A stretch of 64,000 nt of DNA from Pseudomonadota bacterium (GTDB taxonomy: Bacteria > Pseudomonadota > Alphaproteobacteria > Rhizobiales > Rhizobiaceae), in contig JAEWLS010000011.1 of the NCBI GenBank assembly GCA_023457435.1, positions 124,001 through 188,000 on the forward strand, written 5' to 3'. Positions within the stretch are counted from its first letter, which is position 1; each line of letters begins with the position of its first letter. The position numbers were made by a program, and so were the translations under genes. The notes below the pieces were generated by a model. That model worked only from the letters and a program-made list of their open reading frames with translations, was not told the DNA's origin and ran no database searches. This document shows positions 1-9,689 of this stretch, piece by piece.

Positions 1-158
1 TTGGCAGCGGCTTCGTCCTTGCGCGTGCGGCCCGCCGTGTACGGATCGAAGGGCGGGCGCTCGTTGCCGGTGCGCCGGCCGAGCACGTTGCGCAGCTGGA
101 AGAAGATCACCACTGCCGCAATGAGGAAGAAGATCGTACCGAAGTCGAAGAATTCCAT
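1..158 (-). CDS. Tim44/TimA-like domain protein, N-terminal fragment
   Basis: Only the first 52 codons are inside the window; the gene continues past position 1. The start ATG is read leftward from 158. Residues about 6-22 form one hydrophobic segment, followed by a basic/polar stretch with FDPYTAGR. This N-terminus, divergent from fxsA and secB, matches the Tim44-domain membrane proteins found at this place in Hyphomicrobiales. The Tim44 domain itself lies outside the window, so the call rests on the N-terminus and synteny. Family role, from knowledge: inner-membrane-associated protein of uncertain function, related to the mitochondrial import factor Tim44. Confidence 0.7.
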   Translation of the reverse strand, partial: MEFFDFGTIFFLIAAVVIFFQLRNVLGRRTGNERPPFDPYTAGRTRKDEAAA

Positions 159-318
159 CGTGTCCGCCAGTTGCCGCAACGGGCGCGACCGCGCCAAACT
201 GCGCCGCGGGTATCAGCTCCCCCGCGACAAGCCATTCATATAGACCGCATACCGCAATCATTCAAATACGGTCGCTGAACTCCTATCTGCCGAACAGCCC
301 TCCAACGCCACGGTTTCG

Positions 319-783
319 ATGCTCGCCCGACTCCTGCCGCTTCTGCTCCTCGTCCTCCCCTTTGCGGAGATCGCGGCGTTCATCTTCGTCGGCTCGCGCA
401 TCGGCGTCTTGTCGACGCTCGGCCTCGTGGTCCTCAGCGTCATTGCCGGCGCCCTGCTGCTGCGCGTCCAGGGCCTTGGCGCGATGCGGCGGATGCAGAT
501 GGCTACCGAGCGCGGCGAGGTGCCGGCGCGCGAGCTCGTCCACGGCATGATGATTGCGCTCGCCGGGCTGCTGCTGATCGTACCGGGCTTCTTGACCGAC
601 ATTGTCGGACTTCTTCTGTTCATCCCTCCGGTCCGCGACGCCGTCTGGTCGATGATCCGCAGCCGCATCACCATTGTCACCAGGACCTTCGGCGGGAGGC
701 CGCGCCCTGACGACGGCCGCGTCATCGATCTCGATGCCGAGGACTACCGTCGCACCGACCGCGACCGTATCGGCCCACGGTAG
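319..783 (+). CDS. fxsA: FxsA family membrane protein
   Basis: A 154-residue protein with the family layout: two adjacent hydrophobic segments in residues 1-50, a loop with a G-x-G-A-M-RR-like motif (LGAMRRMQ) near residues 53-60, a third hydrophobic segment at about 77-102 containing the typical LLLIVPGFLTD, then a charged C-terminus. FxsA (YitL/UPF0716) is an inner-membrane protein known from E. coli for modulating F-plasmid exclusion of phage T7; its normal role is not established. It sits divergent from the Tim44-like gene and 95 bp upstream of secB, as in many relatives. Confidence 0.85.
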   Translation: MLARLLPLLLLVLPFAEIAAFIFVGSRIGVLSTLGLVVLSVIAGALLLRVQGLGAMRRMQMATERGEVPARELVHGMMIALAGLLLIVPGFLTDIVGLLLFIPPVRDAVWSMIRSRITIVTRTFGGRPRPDDGRVIDLDAEDYRRTDRDRIGPR

Positions 784-878
784 TCTTCGCCTTGCTTCGC
801 GGGTCCGGCGCGTGTTAGCGAGGCCCGATTTTCCAACCCGGGCCGCTTGGTGCCCGAAAGCACGGGGAACCTCGGCCG

Positions 879-1364
879 ATGGCCAATGAAAACAATCCCG
901 CCGCGACGGTCGGCAACGGCGCGGCGCCGACGCTCAACATCCTTGCGCAGTACGTTAAGGATCTCTCCTTCGAGAACCCCGGTGCGCCGGCGTCGCTGCG
1001 GTCGACCAACAAGGCTCCGAACATCAACATCAACGTGAACGTCAACGCCAATCCGATGTCGGAGAAGGAATTCGACGTCACGCTGACGCTGAACGCCAAG
1101 GCGAACATGGACAAGGACGTCCTGTTCAACATCGAACTCGTCTACGGCGGCGTGTTCCGCATCGAAGGCTTCCCGCAGGAGCACATGCTGCCGGTGCTGT
1201 TCATCGAGTGCCCGCGCCTGCTGTTCCCGTTCGCGCGCCAGATCGTCGCCGAAGCGAGCCGCAATGGCGGCTTTCCGCCGCTGATGATCGACCCGATCGA
1301 CTTCGCCGGTATGTTCCAGCAGCGTCTCGCCGAAGAGCAGGCGAAGCAGGGCAAGCCGAGCTAG
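879..1364 (+). CDS. secB: SecB protein-export chaperone
   Basis: 161 residues, normal length for alphaproteobacterial SecB. After a short Ala/Asn-rich N-terminus it shows the SecB core: YVKDLSFENPGAP near residues 24-36, a V-N-V-N-A beta strand, EFDVTLTLNA, and FEVxLxYGGVFRI-type strand (NIELVYGGVFRIEGF), then the acidic helix ending in FAGMFQQRLAE. SecB is a cytoplasmic tetramer that keeps precursor proteins unfolded and passes them to SecA. Its stop overlaps the stop of the convergent dnaQ in the four bases CTAG at 1361-1364. Confidence 0.95.
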   Translation: MANENNPAATVGNGAAPTLNILAQYVKDLSFENPGAPASLRSTNKAPNININVNVNANPMSEKEFDVTLTLNAKANMDKDVLFNIELVYGGVFRIEGFPQEHMLPVLFIECPRLLFPFARQIVAEASRNGGFPPLMIDPIDFAGMFQQRLAEEQAKQGKPS

Positions 1365-2065
1365 AGCGGACGCACTTCGTTCCAGATCGCAGAAACGCCG
1401 AGGCGCGCGCGCATCCTTGCATGCGCCTCGGCTTCGACCGTACTGATACGCGCTGCGAGCGGCGCTGGGCGCTGGGCAATCATTGCCGTTGCGGCGAGCC
1501 CGCGTTCCGCGTCGGCGACGAGCTGGCCCGGTGCATCGAGGATCAGCGCCGCCTGCTTGCCGCCGATCATCTCAATGTAGACTTCGGCCAGCAGCTCCGA
1601 GTCGAGGAGGGCGCCGTGCTTGGTGCGGCGCGCATTGTCGATGCGATAGCGCCGGCACAACGCATCGAGCGAATTCGGACCCATCGGATGCTTGCGCTTG
1701 GCGATGGCCAGCGTGTCGACGATGCGCTCGTGCGCGACCAGCGGGTGGCCGAGACGGTCAAATTCGGCGTTGATGAAGCCGAGGTCGAACATCGCATTGT
1801 GGGCGACAAGCATCGCGCCGTCGATGAACTCCAGAAAGCGCGGCGCAATCTCCGGGAAAGCCGGCTTGCCGACGAGATGGGCTTCCGAAATCCCGTGCAC
1901 CGCCAGCGCTTCGGGGTGGATCGCACGGCCCTGCGGGTTGATGTACTCGTGGAAGGTGCGTCCGGTGGGGAAGCGATTGACCAGCTCGATGCAGCCGAGC
2001 TCGATCACGCGGTCGGCCCGGTGGTCGAGACCGGTGGTTTCCGTGTCAAAAATGATCTCGCGCAT
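1361..2065 (-). CDS. dnaQ: DNA polymerase III epsilon subunit (3'-5' proofreading exonuclease)
   Basis: 234 residues with the three exonuclease motifs of DnaQ: Exo I DTETTGLD (Asp7, Glu9), Exo II HNAMFD (Asp94) and Exo III H-x4-D (His150, Asp155), which bind the two catalytic metals. It proofreads for the replicative polymerase core with DnaE. It is the last gene of the leftward run maf-aroE-coaE-dnaQ, 15 bp after coaE. Length matches rhizobial DnaQ (about 230-245). The sequence looks intact. Confidence 0.95.
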   Translation of the reverse strand: MREIIFDTETTGLDHRADRVIELGCIELVNRFPTGRTFHEYINPQGRAIHPEALAVHGISEAHLVGKPAFPEIAPRFLEFIDGAMLVAHNAMFDLGFINAEFDRLGHPLVAHERIVDTLAIAKRKHPMGPNSLDALCRRYRIDNARRTKHGALLDSELLAEVYIEMIGGKQAALILDAPGQLVADAERGLAATAMIAQRPAPLAARISTVEAEAHARMRARLGVSAIWNEVRPL

Positions 2066-2080
2066 TCTCGCGTCTCCGGC

Positions 2081-2674
2081 TCAGCCGAGATCGCGAGTCG
2101 TCAGCAGCGCGATGATGCGGCGCACTTCACGGCGCGCGGCTTCGATACCGGCGCTGGTGTCGATCACGAAATCGGCGTTGCGCCTCTTTTCGCGGTCGGC
2201 GACCTGATTCGCAAGGATCGCTTCGAACTTGTCCTCGGTCATGCCTGCCCGCGCCATGACGCGTTGCCGCTGGACCTCGGGCGACGCCGTCACCACGAGA
2301 ATGGAATCGACGCGATCGGTTCCCCCGGTCTCGAACAGCAAGGGTACGTCGAGGACGACGAGCGGCGTACCGAGCTTGCGGTGTCGTTCGACGAACTGGT
2401 CGGAATCGGCACGAACCAGCGGATGCACGATCTCGCCCAGATGCCGCAGTGCATCCTGGTCGTCGAGAACGCGCGCAGCTAGACGACGGCGGTCCACAGT
2501 TCCATTGACCACCACCCCCGGAAAGGCCGCCTCGACCTTGGGCGCGGCGACGCCGGCATAGAGTCGGTGCACCGTCTCGTCGGCATCATGGACCGGTACG
2601 CCCTCCTCGGCGAAGAGCTTGGCTGTGGTCGATTTGCCCATGCCGATAGAGCCGGTCAGGCCGAGCTTGATCAA
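2081..2674 (-). CDS. coaE: Dephospho-CoA kinase
   Basis: 197 residues. The N-terminus carries the P-loop GSIGMGKST at about residues 8-16 and the following helix with HDADETVHRLY, where the Asp pair is typical of CoaE. DVPLLFETGG near the middle is the CoA-binding region. It catalyses the last step of coenzyme A synthesis, phosphorylating the 3' hydroxyl of dephospho-CoA. Its ATG overlaps the end of aroE by four bases (ATGA), suggesting translational coupling. Confidence 0.95.
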   Translation of the reverse strand: MIKLGLTGSIGMGKSTTAKLFAEEGVPVHDADETVHRLYAGVAAPKVEAAFPGVVVNGTVDRRRLAARVLDDQDALRHLGEIVHPLVRADSDQFVERHRKLGTPLVVLDVPLLFETGGTDRVDSILVVTASPEVQRQRVMARAGMTEDKFEAILANQVADREKRRNADFVIDTSAGIEAARREVRRIIALLTTRDLG

Positions 2675-3510
2675 TGGCTGCCTCCGAGGTCCGCCTCCAC
2701 GCGCTCACGCAACTCCCGTGTCACTGTCGGACGCACGCCGAACCACCGCTCGAAGCCGGGCACAGCCTGGTGGAGCAGCATTCCGAGACCGTCTGCAGCC
2801 GCCAGTCCGCGTACGCGCGCCTGTGCCAGCAGCGGAGTCTCAAGGGGCACGTATACTATATCTGTAACCATTGCGGAATCCGGCATCGGGGCAAGGTCGA
2901 CCGCATTGTCTTCACGGCCGTCCATTCCGATTGCGGTGGTGTTGACGAGCAGGTCGGTGCTGGAAAGACGCTCTGGCAGGTCGCCCCACCCTGCAGCGTT
3001 GACGCGGCTCCCGAAGGCGCGCGCCAGATCCTCGGCCCGGCTCTGGGTGCGGTTGACGACGACGATCTCGGGAATCCCGGCCTGGCGCAGCGCATGGACG
3101 ACGGCGCGCGCGGCGCCGCCTGCGCCAAGGACCGTGGCTACTCCGGCGTCGCGCCAGCCTTCGAGCCGCTCGTCGAGGTTGGCAGCGAAGCCGTAGGCAT
3201 CGGTATTGCTGCCGACAAGACGATCGTCCTCGTGCCACACGGTGTTGACCGCGCCAATGGCTTCGGCCGCCGCGTCGCGGCGTTCGACCAGCGCGTACGC
3301 GGCCTCCTTGTTCGGGATTGTCACGTTGCCGCCGGCGAGACCCGCGGCCTGGAGGCCGCGCAGAAAGGCTGCGAACGCGTCCGGCGCAACGTCCATCTTG
3401 TCGTAGCTGCCGTCGATGCCATGCAGATCCAGCCAATAGGCGTGGATCAACGGCGAGCGGGAATGGGCGACGGGGTGGCCACAGACGAAGGCGCGCCGCG
3501 GCTCAGCCAT
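2671..3510 (-). CDS. aroE: Shikimate dehydrogenase (NADP+)
   Basis: 279 residues. N-terminal shikimate-binding motif HSRSPLIH (residues 16-23), catalytic lysine in VTIPNKE (Lys68), NTDAYGF with the paired Asp, then the glycine-rich nucleotide loop LGAGGAARAV and NRT. It reduces 3-dehydroshikimate in aromatic amino-acid synthesis. It overlaps the upstream maf by 8 bp and the downstream coaE by 4 bp, so the block is a tight operon. Confidence 0.95.
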   Translation of the reverse strand: MAEPRRAFVCGHPVAHSRSPLIHAYWLDLHGIDGSYDKMDVAPDAFAAFLRGLQAAGLAGGNVTIPNKEAAYALVERRDAAAEAIGAVNTVWHEDDRLVGSNTDAYGFAANLDERLEGWRDAGVATVLGAGGAARAVVHALRQAGIPEIVVVNRTQSRAEDLARAFGSRVNAAGWGDLPERLSSTDLLVNTTAIGMDGREDNAVDLAPMPDSAMVTDIVYVPLETPLLAQARVRGLAAADGLGMLLHQAVPGFERWFGVRPTVTRELRERVEADLGGSH

Positions 3511-4102
3511 CGATGACGCCGAGTTCGCGCAGCTTTGCGAGCAGCGGCAGCATCGGCATGCCGACGATGGTGAAATGGTCGCCGCGGATGGAATCGAACA
3601 GCTGGATGCCCTCGCCTTCGATCTGATACGCCCCGACGCTGGTCAGGGCCCTGTCCCCTACGCGCGACAGATGCCGCCCGACGAAGGCCGGGTCGAGCGG
3701 CCTCATGGTCAGGCTTGCCGTCGCGACATGGCTCCACAGCATCTGGCCGTCACGGACGACGACGACGGCGGAATGGAGTTCATGTGTCTTGCCGGACAGC
3801 GCGAGGAGATGCCGTCGGGCTTCTTCCATGTCCGAAGGTTTGTGGAAGAGGCGCTCTCCCAGGACCATTGTCTGGTCGGAGGCGATCACGAGCCGCCCGG
3901 GCATCCGGCTACTGACATCCTGGCCTTTGGCGAGGGCGAGGATTTCGGCGAGTTCGGCCGCCGTGACGCCGGTATCGGCGCAGGCCGCCTCGACGGCGCG
4001 CTCGTCGACCTCGGGGCGCACCACTTCGACCGGGACCCCCGCATTCTCGAGCAGCTGGCGGCGATGCGGACTGCCCGATCCGAGAACGATTGTCTCTGTC
4101 AC
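3503..4102 (-). CDS. maf: Maf-like nucleotide pyrophosphatase
   Basis: 199 residues starting at a GTG with a GGAGG-type ribosome site upstream. The N-terminus has the Maf signature GSGSPHRRQLL (residues 8-18), then RPEVDE, ASDQTM and the SVGAYQIEGEG motif. Maf proteins hydrolyse non-canonical or modified nucleoside triphosphates and have been linked to septum formation; here it would act as a dTTP/UTP or modified-nucleotide pyrophosphatase. It heads or nearly heads the maf-aroE-coaE-dnaQ operon. Confidence 0.92.
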   Translation of the reverse strand: MTETIVLGSGSPHRRQLLENAGVPVEVVRPEVDERAVEAACADTGVTAAELAEILALAKGQDVSSRMPGRLVIASDQTMVLGERLFHKPSDMEEARRHLLALSGKTHELHSAVVVVRDGQMLWSHVATASLTMRPLDPAFVGRHLSRVGDRALTSVGAYQIEGEGIQLFDSIRGDHFTIVGMPMLPLLAKLRELGVIDG

Positions 4103-4129
4103 CTGCTCCTCCGTCGCCAGATGGCCGGG

Positions 4130-4951
4130 CTATCGCGAGTTCTGACGCAAGGCAAGGATGGCGGCCGCGGTCTCCTCGATCGAACGTCGCGTGACGTCGA
4201 TGACCGGCCAGTTGTGGCGCGCGCACAGCGCCCGCGCGAAACTGAGCTCCTCGGCGATCGAGGCACGATCGGCGTAGACGCTGCCGTCGAACGTCCCGGT
4301 GGTGCCGAGCACGCGATTCTGCCGCACGTGCGAGATCCGCTCGGCCGAGGCAACGAGGCCGACGACGAGCGGCCCGCGTGCCGCAGCGACGCTCTCCGGC
4401 ACGGGCACGCCAAGCACGATGGGCACGTTCGCAGTCTTGATGCCGCGGTTCGCCAAATAGATGCTCGTCGGCGTCTTCGACGTACGTGAGATGCCGACGA
4501 GCACGATATCGGCCTGGTCGATGTCGTGGAGCATCTGCCCGTCATCGTGCTCCATGGTGAAGTTCAGCGCATCGATTCGGCGGAAATATTCGGCATCGAG
4601 CACATGCTGCGCTCCGACGTTGCGGCCGGCGGGCGTTCCCAGGTAATTCTGGAAGACCATCAGCACGGGCTCGAGTACCGATACGCAGGGCAGCCCCATC
4701 TCGTGGCATCGCGCATCGATCAGCTTGGCGAGCGCCATATCGACGAGGGTGTAGAGCACGATGCCGGGCTCGCGCTCGATGTCCTCGAGAACCTTGGCCA
4801 GCTGCTTCTCGTTCCGCACCAGAGGGTAGATGTGCTCCACGGCACGTGCGTTCCTGTACTGCGCCGCGGCGGCGCGGCCGGCGGCTAGCAGGGTCTCGCC
4901 GGTGGCGTCCGAGATCAGGTGCAGGTGGAAGAAGCTCTGCGGCTTGTTCAC
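4130..4951 (-). CDS. ppsR: Pyruvate,phosphate dikinase / PEP synthase regulatory protein (DUF299)
   Basis: The open frame extends upstream to a TTG at 4987, but I choose the GTG at 4951: it yields 273 residues, the usual length, and begins NKPQSFFHLHLISDATGETL like relatives. The P-loop-like GISRTSKTPTS and the VNE/D region are present. This bifunctional kinase/pyrophosphorylase switches pyruvate,phosphate dikinase (or PEP synthase) on and off by ADP-dependent phosphorylation and phosphate-dependent dephosphorylation of a threonine. It is the first leftward gene next to the putative origin. Confidence 0.9.
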   Translation of the reverse strand: MNKPQSFFHLHLISDATGETLLAAGRAAAAQYRNARAVEHIYPLVRNEKQLAKVLEDIEREPGIVLYTLVDMALAKLIDARCHEMGLPCVSVLEPVLMVFQNYLGTPAGRNVGAQHVLDAEYFRRIDALNFTMEHDDGQMLHDIDQADIVLVGISRTSKTPTSIYLANRGIKTANVPIVLGVPVPESVAAARGPLVVGLVASAERISHVRQNRVLGTTGTFDGSVYADRASIAEELSFARALCARHNWPVIDVTRRSIEETAAAILALRQNSR

Positions 4952-5337
4952 ACGCTCTGGGGGCTGGCTGTGGTCTGCTGTGGACAAGCGTCACGCCTTG
5001 TTCGGTTGTCTGGCAGGCGACTGTATCAGCAGGTCGCCTTTCCACAATTGGCGGCGGCGAGGATAGAGCGAGGCCGGAGTCGACAAGTTCGGGGAAAACT
5101 TCGTTTCGCTGGCGTTGCGCGATTGCCGAGGCAGAAGGGGCGGCCTGGCAAACCTCGGAAATTGCTGATCGATCGCCGTTTGTCCCCGATCTTCCCGGTT
5201 TTCGCTGCGCGATGCCGCAGCGCCCTGCCTCAGGTTCTGTTTTGCGCGTTTGGGGACAGACTGCTACTCCCGCTACCAACAGAGTCATAGAAGCAGAAGA
5301 ATCTCTTAATCATGATTTCATTTAAGAAAGGCAGCCT
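4952..5337. other. Putative chromosomal replication origin (oriC), ppsR-hemE intergenic region
   Basis: A 386-bp gap from which genes diverge on both sides for many kilobases. It contains near-matches to DnaA boxes: TTGTTCACA ending at 4952, TGTGGACAA at 4979-4987, TTTCCACAA at 5039-5047, and weaker TTTGTCCCC / TGGGGACAG copies around 5190 and 5250. The right end (about 5285-5330) is AT-rich against a GC-rich background and includes TTAATCAT, close to the CtrA half-site TTAACCAT. In Caulobacter and Rhizobiales the origin lies beside hemE. The assignment is inference; GC skew was not computed. Confidence 0.65.
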
Positions 5338-6369
5338 GTGACCGAAGAGCGAAGCGTGCTCCGCGTGCTCCGCGGGGAAACAGTGTTTCCCCCGCCGGTC
5401 TGGATGATGCGGCAGGCGGGGCGCTATCTTCCCGAGTATCGCGAAACGCGGAAGATCGCCGGGAGTTTCCTCGATCTCTGCTATTCCCCCGATCTTGCGA
5501 CCGAAGTGACGCTTCAGCCGATCCGCCGTTTCCGCTTCGATGCGGCGATACTGTTTTCCGATATCCTCGTGGTGCCGCATGCGCTCGGCCGTGAGGTGCG
5601 TTTCGAAGAGGGTCGTGGGCCGGTGCTGGAGCCGATCGACGCTGCTGGCATCGCTGCGCTGGACCGGACGCTGTTTCACGTGAATCTGGAGCCGGTGTAC
5701 CAGACGGTGCGCCAGCTCCGCGCCGTCCTGCCGCGCGAAACGTCGCTGCTAGGCTTCTGCGGGGCGCCGTGGACGGTCGCCACCTACATGATTGCCGGGC
5801 ACGGGACACCCGACCAGGCGCCTGCCCGCCTTTTCGGTTACCGCGATCGGCTCGGTTTCCAGGCGCTTCTCGACACGCTTGCCGATGTCAGCGCCGAGTA
5901 TCTGATACGCCAGGCTGAGGCCGGCGCTGACGCGGTCCAGATCTTCGATTCCTGGGCAGGCGTGCTCGATGACGCGTGCTTCGATGCCTATTGCGTGCGG
6001 CCTGTGGCGCGGATGGTGGCGAAGGTGAAGGCTGCCCGCCCGGATCTCCCGATCATCGGATTTCCGCGCGGCGCCGGCGCGCGCTATGCGACCTATCGCG
6101 CGGCGACGAAAGTCGATGCGCTCGGGCTCGACTGGACCTTGCCGCTCGATGCAGCAAGGCGCCTGCAGGCCGACGGCGCGGTTCAGGGCAATCTCGATCC
6201 GTTGCGGCTGATTGCCGGCGGTGCTGCGCTGGAAGACGGCGTCGGCGCAATCCTCAAGACGCTGGGCGCGGGCCCGATGATCTTCAACCTCGGGCATGGA
6301 ATCACCCCCGATACCCCCGTCGCCCATGTCGAGAGAATGGTCGAACTGGTGCGTGGAGGCGGCCGATGA
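5338..6369 (+). CDS. hemE: Uroporphyrinogen decarboxylase
   Basis: 343 residues from a GTG start preceded by AAGAAAGG. Signature PVWMMRQAGRYLPEYR near residues 21-36 and GFCGAPWTVATYM near residue 137 are both intact. It converts uroporphyrinogen III to coproporphyrinogen III in heme synthesis. It is the first rightward gene beside the putative origin. Its stop overlaps the hemJ start (ATGA). A parS-like palindrome lies inside the coding region at 5672-5687. Confidence 0.96.
   Translation: MTEERSVLRVLRGETVFPPPVWMMRQAGRYLPEYRETRKIAGSFLDLCYSPDLATEVTLQPIRRFRFDAAILFSDILVVPHALGREVRFEEGRGPVLEPIDAAGIAALDRTLFHVNLEPVYQTVRQLRAVLPRETSLLGFCGAPWTVATYMIAGHGTPDQAPARLFGYRDRLGFQALLDTLADVSAEYLIRQAEAGADAVQIFDSWAGVLDDACFDAYCVRPVARMVAKVKAARPDLPIIGFPRGAGARYATYRAATKVDALGLDWTLPLDAARRLQADGAVQGNLDPLRLIAGGAALEDGVGAILKTLGAGPMIFNLGHGITPDTPVAHVERMVELVRGGGR
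5672..5687. other. parS-like site inside hemE
   Basis: TGTTTCACGTGAATCT matches the universal ParB-binding palindrome TGTTTCACGTGAAACA at 14 of 16 positions with an intact TTTCACGTGAA core. It encodes FHVN within HemE, so codon constraint may explain the two mismatches. It lies about 0.5 kb from the putative origin and 7 kb from parAB. Binding by ParB is inference. Confidence 0.55.
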
Positions 6370-6875
6370 GCCGCCCGGCCTTCGGCGCGATCGCCGGTGT
6401 GCTCGCGCTTGCCGCCGTGGCCTGGCTTTTCTTCCTGGTCGAGAGCGCCGAGGCCTATCCGTGGATCAAGGCGATCCACGTCATCGCGGTCATCGCGTGG
6501 ATGGCCGGTATGCTCTATCTGCCGAGGCTGTTCGTCTATCACGCCGGGGCCGAGAAGGGTTCGACGCAGTCGGAAACGTTCAAGGTCATGGAACGGCGCC
6601 TGCTTCGCGCCATCATCAATCCCGCGATGACCGTCGCCTGGGCCGCGGGCTTGTGGCTTGCCTGGCGCGGCGGCTGGTACCAGGACGGCTGGCTTCACGC
6701 CAAGTTCGCCGCCGTTCTTCTGCTGTCCGGCGTGCATGGCTACCTTGCCGGCGCGGTCCGGCGCTTTGCCGAAGACCGCAATGCGAAGCCTTCTCGCCAC
6801 TGGCGCATCGTCAACGAGATACCCACCGTGCTGATGGTGATGATCGTCGTGCTTGTTGTCGTGAAGCCGTTTTGA
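6366..6875 (+). CDS. hemJ: HemJ-type protoporphyrinogen IX oxidase (membrane)
   Basis: 169 residues from the ATG overlapping the hemE stop. Four or five hydrophobic segments; the first is followed by IHVIAVIAWMAGMLYLPRLF, whose His and Arg/Tyr pattern is typical of HemJ (UPF0093), and FKVMERRL follows. HemJ oxidises protoporphyrinogen IX to protoporphyrin IX in bacteria lacking HemY/HemG and carries heme itself. Overlap with hemE supports a heme operon. The C-terminus NEIPTVLMVMIVVLVVVKPF is also characteristic. Confidence 0.9.
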   Translation: MSRPAFGAIAGVLALAAVAWLFFLVESAEAYPWIKAIHVIAVIAWMAGMLYLPRLFVYHAGAEKGSTQSETFKVMERRLLRAIINPAMTVAWAAGLWLAWRGGWYQDGWLHAKFAAVLLLSGVHGYLAGAVRRFAEDRNAKPSRHWRIVNEIPTVLMVMIVVLVVVKPF

Positions 6876-7025
6876 CGAGACCTGCTTGCTCTTTGCGCGC
6901 GACATCTGTATGAGTCGCGGCTCTCCCCTTACCGGCGCTACGTCACTTTCGAGCGTTACGCATCAACGGCGCAGCCCGCGACGCCGGCCGGCATTCCCCC
7001 GATCCGCATGACAGAGCTCTTCCCC

Positions 7026-8291
<1,266 letters not shown>

Positions 8292-8339
8292 CGATTCGGC
8301 GGCGAAACGACACCGATTCGGCATCGTAACGGTCTTGCG

Positions 8340-9635
8340 ATGGACCGGAGTTCGACGATCTATGCGCTTTCGAGCGGGTCCGTCCCGGCCGGTGTCGCGA
8401 TCATTCGCGTCTCCGGCCGCGGTGTCCGATTCGTACTCGAAACCATGGCAGGCAGCGTACCGGCTCCCAGGCGCGCGTTGCTCAGGGATATTTGCGCCGC
8501 AGATGGCACACTGCTCGATCGAGGGTTGGTGCTGTTCTTTCCCGCGCCCGCCAGCTTCACCGGCGAGGACTGCGCCGAGTTTCATCTCCATGGCGGGCGT
8601 GCGGTGGTTGCGGCCGTCCTGAGCGCTCTGAGCGCGATAGCAGAGGTCAGGACCGCAGAAGCCGGAGAGTTCACGCGGCGCGCCTTCGTCAACGGAAAGC
8701 TCGATCTCACCGCCGCCGAGGCGCTTGGCGATCTCATCGAGGCGGAAACGGAATCGCAGCGCCGGCTAGCCGTGGCCAACGCGTCCGGGAGGCAGCGCGA
8801 CCTCTACGCTGGCTGGCGGAAGCGCCTGCTCGAGCTTCGAGCGCTGGTCGAAGCAGCGATCGACTTCTCCGACGAGGGGGATGTCGGCTCGCGCGTTGTC
8901 GAAAGCGTCGATGGCAAATGTCATGCGCTTCAGCAGGAAATTCGCGCCCATCTTGCACGTGGCCGCGACGGCGAAATAGCGCGCGATGGCTACAGGGTCG
9001 TGATCGCTGGCGCGCCCAACGCCGGAAAGTCCAGCCTCCTCAACGCCTTAGCCGGTCGTGACGTCGCAATCGTGACGCCCGAGGCGGGCACAACCAGGGA
9101 CGTCATCGAGGTCGTCCTCGATCTCGGCGGGGCGCGGGTAATCGTGGCCGACACGGCAGGGATCCGCGACGGAGCGGGCACAGTGGAATCGATAGGGATT
9201 GCGCGCGCGGAGGCGGCGGCGCTGTCTGCCGATCTCGTCCTGAGCCTGTACTCAAACGACACGCCGGCGGCTTCGGTCACTTCGTGGGGGGCGATCCTGC
9301 CACTTCGATCGAAAGTCGACCTCGACGCTACGCCCGAACGGGGCATTTCCGCACTGACGGGGCACGGTATTGATACCCTGTTGGCGGAGATACGTACGCG
9401 GGCGCTGACGCACACCAGCGCCGCGCTCGGACAGACGGTGCCGACACGCCGTCGGCATGTCGATCTCCTCACCGCATGTGCCAGCGCGCTTGCAGAGTGC
9501 ATGGTGGCTGAGGACGTGGAGCTGAAAGCGGAAGCTTTGCGATCGGCGGCGTATGAGCTAGGGAAGCTCACCGGAGATATCGCCGTCGAGGAGATTCTCG
9601 GCGAGGTGTTCGCAAGGTTTTGTATCGGCAAGTGA
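8340..9635 (+). CDS. mnmE: tRNA modification GTPase MnmE
   Basis: 431 residues: N-terminal folate-binding domain beginning SSTIYALSSG, a helical domain, and an inserted G domain with G1 GAPNAGKSSLLNAL (about residues 223-236) and G3 DTAG. The position of the G4 NKxD motif reads RSKVDL, a variant lacking the Asn. The C-terminal FCIGK matches the essential CxGK motif. With MnmG it makes the cmnm5 modification at wobble uridine 34. Its TGA stop lies within a parS-like palindrome. Confidence 0.95.
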   Translation: MDRSSTIYALSSGSVPAGVAIIRVSGRGVRFVLETMAGSVPAPRRALLRDICAADGTLLDRGLVLFFPAPASFTGEDCAEFHLHGGRAVVAAVLSALSAIAEVRTAEAGEFTRRAFVNGKLDLTAAEALGDLIEAETESQRRLAVANASGRQRDLYAGWRKRLLELRALVEAAIDFSDEGDVGSRVVESVDGKCHALQQEIRAHLARGRDGEIARDGYRVVIAGAPNAGKSSLLNALAGRDVAIVTPEAGTTRDVIEVVLDLGGARVIVADTAGIRDGAGTVESIGIARAEAAALSADLVLSLYSNDTPAASVTSWGAILPLRSKVDLDATPERGISALTGHGIDTLLAEIRTRALTHTSAALGQTVPTRRRHVDLLTACASALAECMVAEDVELKAEALRSAAYELGKLTGDIAVEEILGEVFARFCIGK

Positions 9636-9648
9636 TTCACGTGAAACA
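9633..9648. other. parS site at the mnmE stop
   Basis: TGATTCACGTGAAACA matches parS at 15 of 16 positions. Its first three bases are the stop codon of mnmE. A second copy lies 13 bp further on. ParB spreading from here would cover the mnmE-mnmG junction. Confidence 0.8.
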
Positions 9649-9661
9649 GGCAGCTATGCGC

Positions 9662-9677
9662 CGTTTCACGTGAAACC
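9662..9677. other. parS site upstream of mnmG
   Basis: CGTTTCACGTGAAACC has a perfect 14-bp parS core with changed outer bases. It ends 12 bp before the mnmG ATG, so ParB binding could touch the mnmG promoter or ribosome site. It is paired with the copy at 9633-9648. Confidence 0.8.
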
Positions 9678-9689
9678 ATTGGAGTGTTC

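Noticed and set aside
5304..5325. Canonical CtrA box TTAA-N7-TTAA near hemE
   Set aside because: The two TTAA-like elements are spaced too far apart; only a half-site similarity (TTAATCAT) remains.
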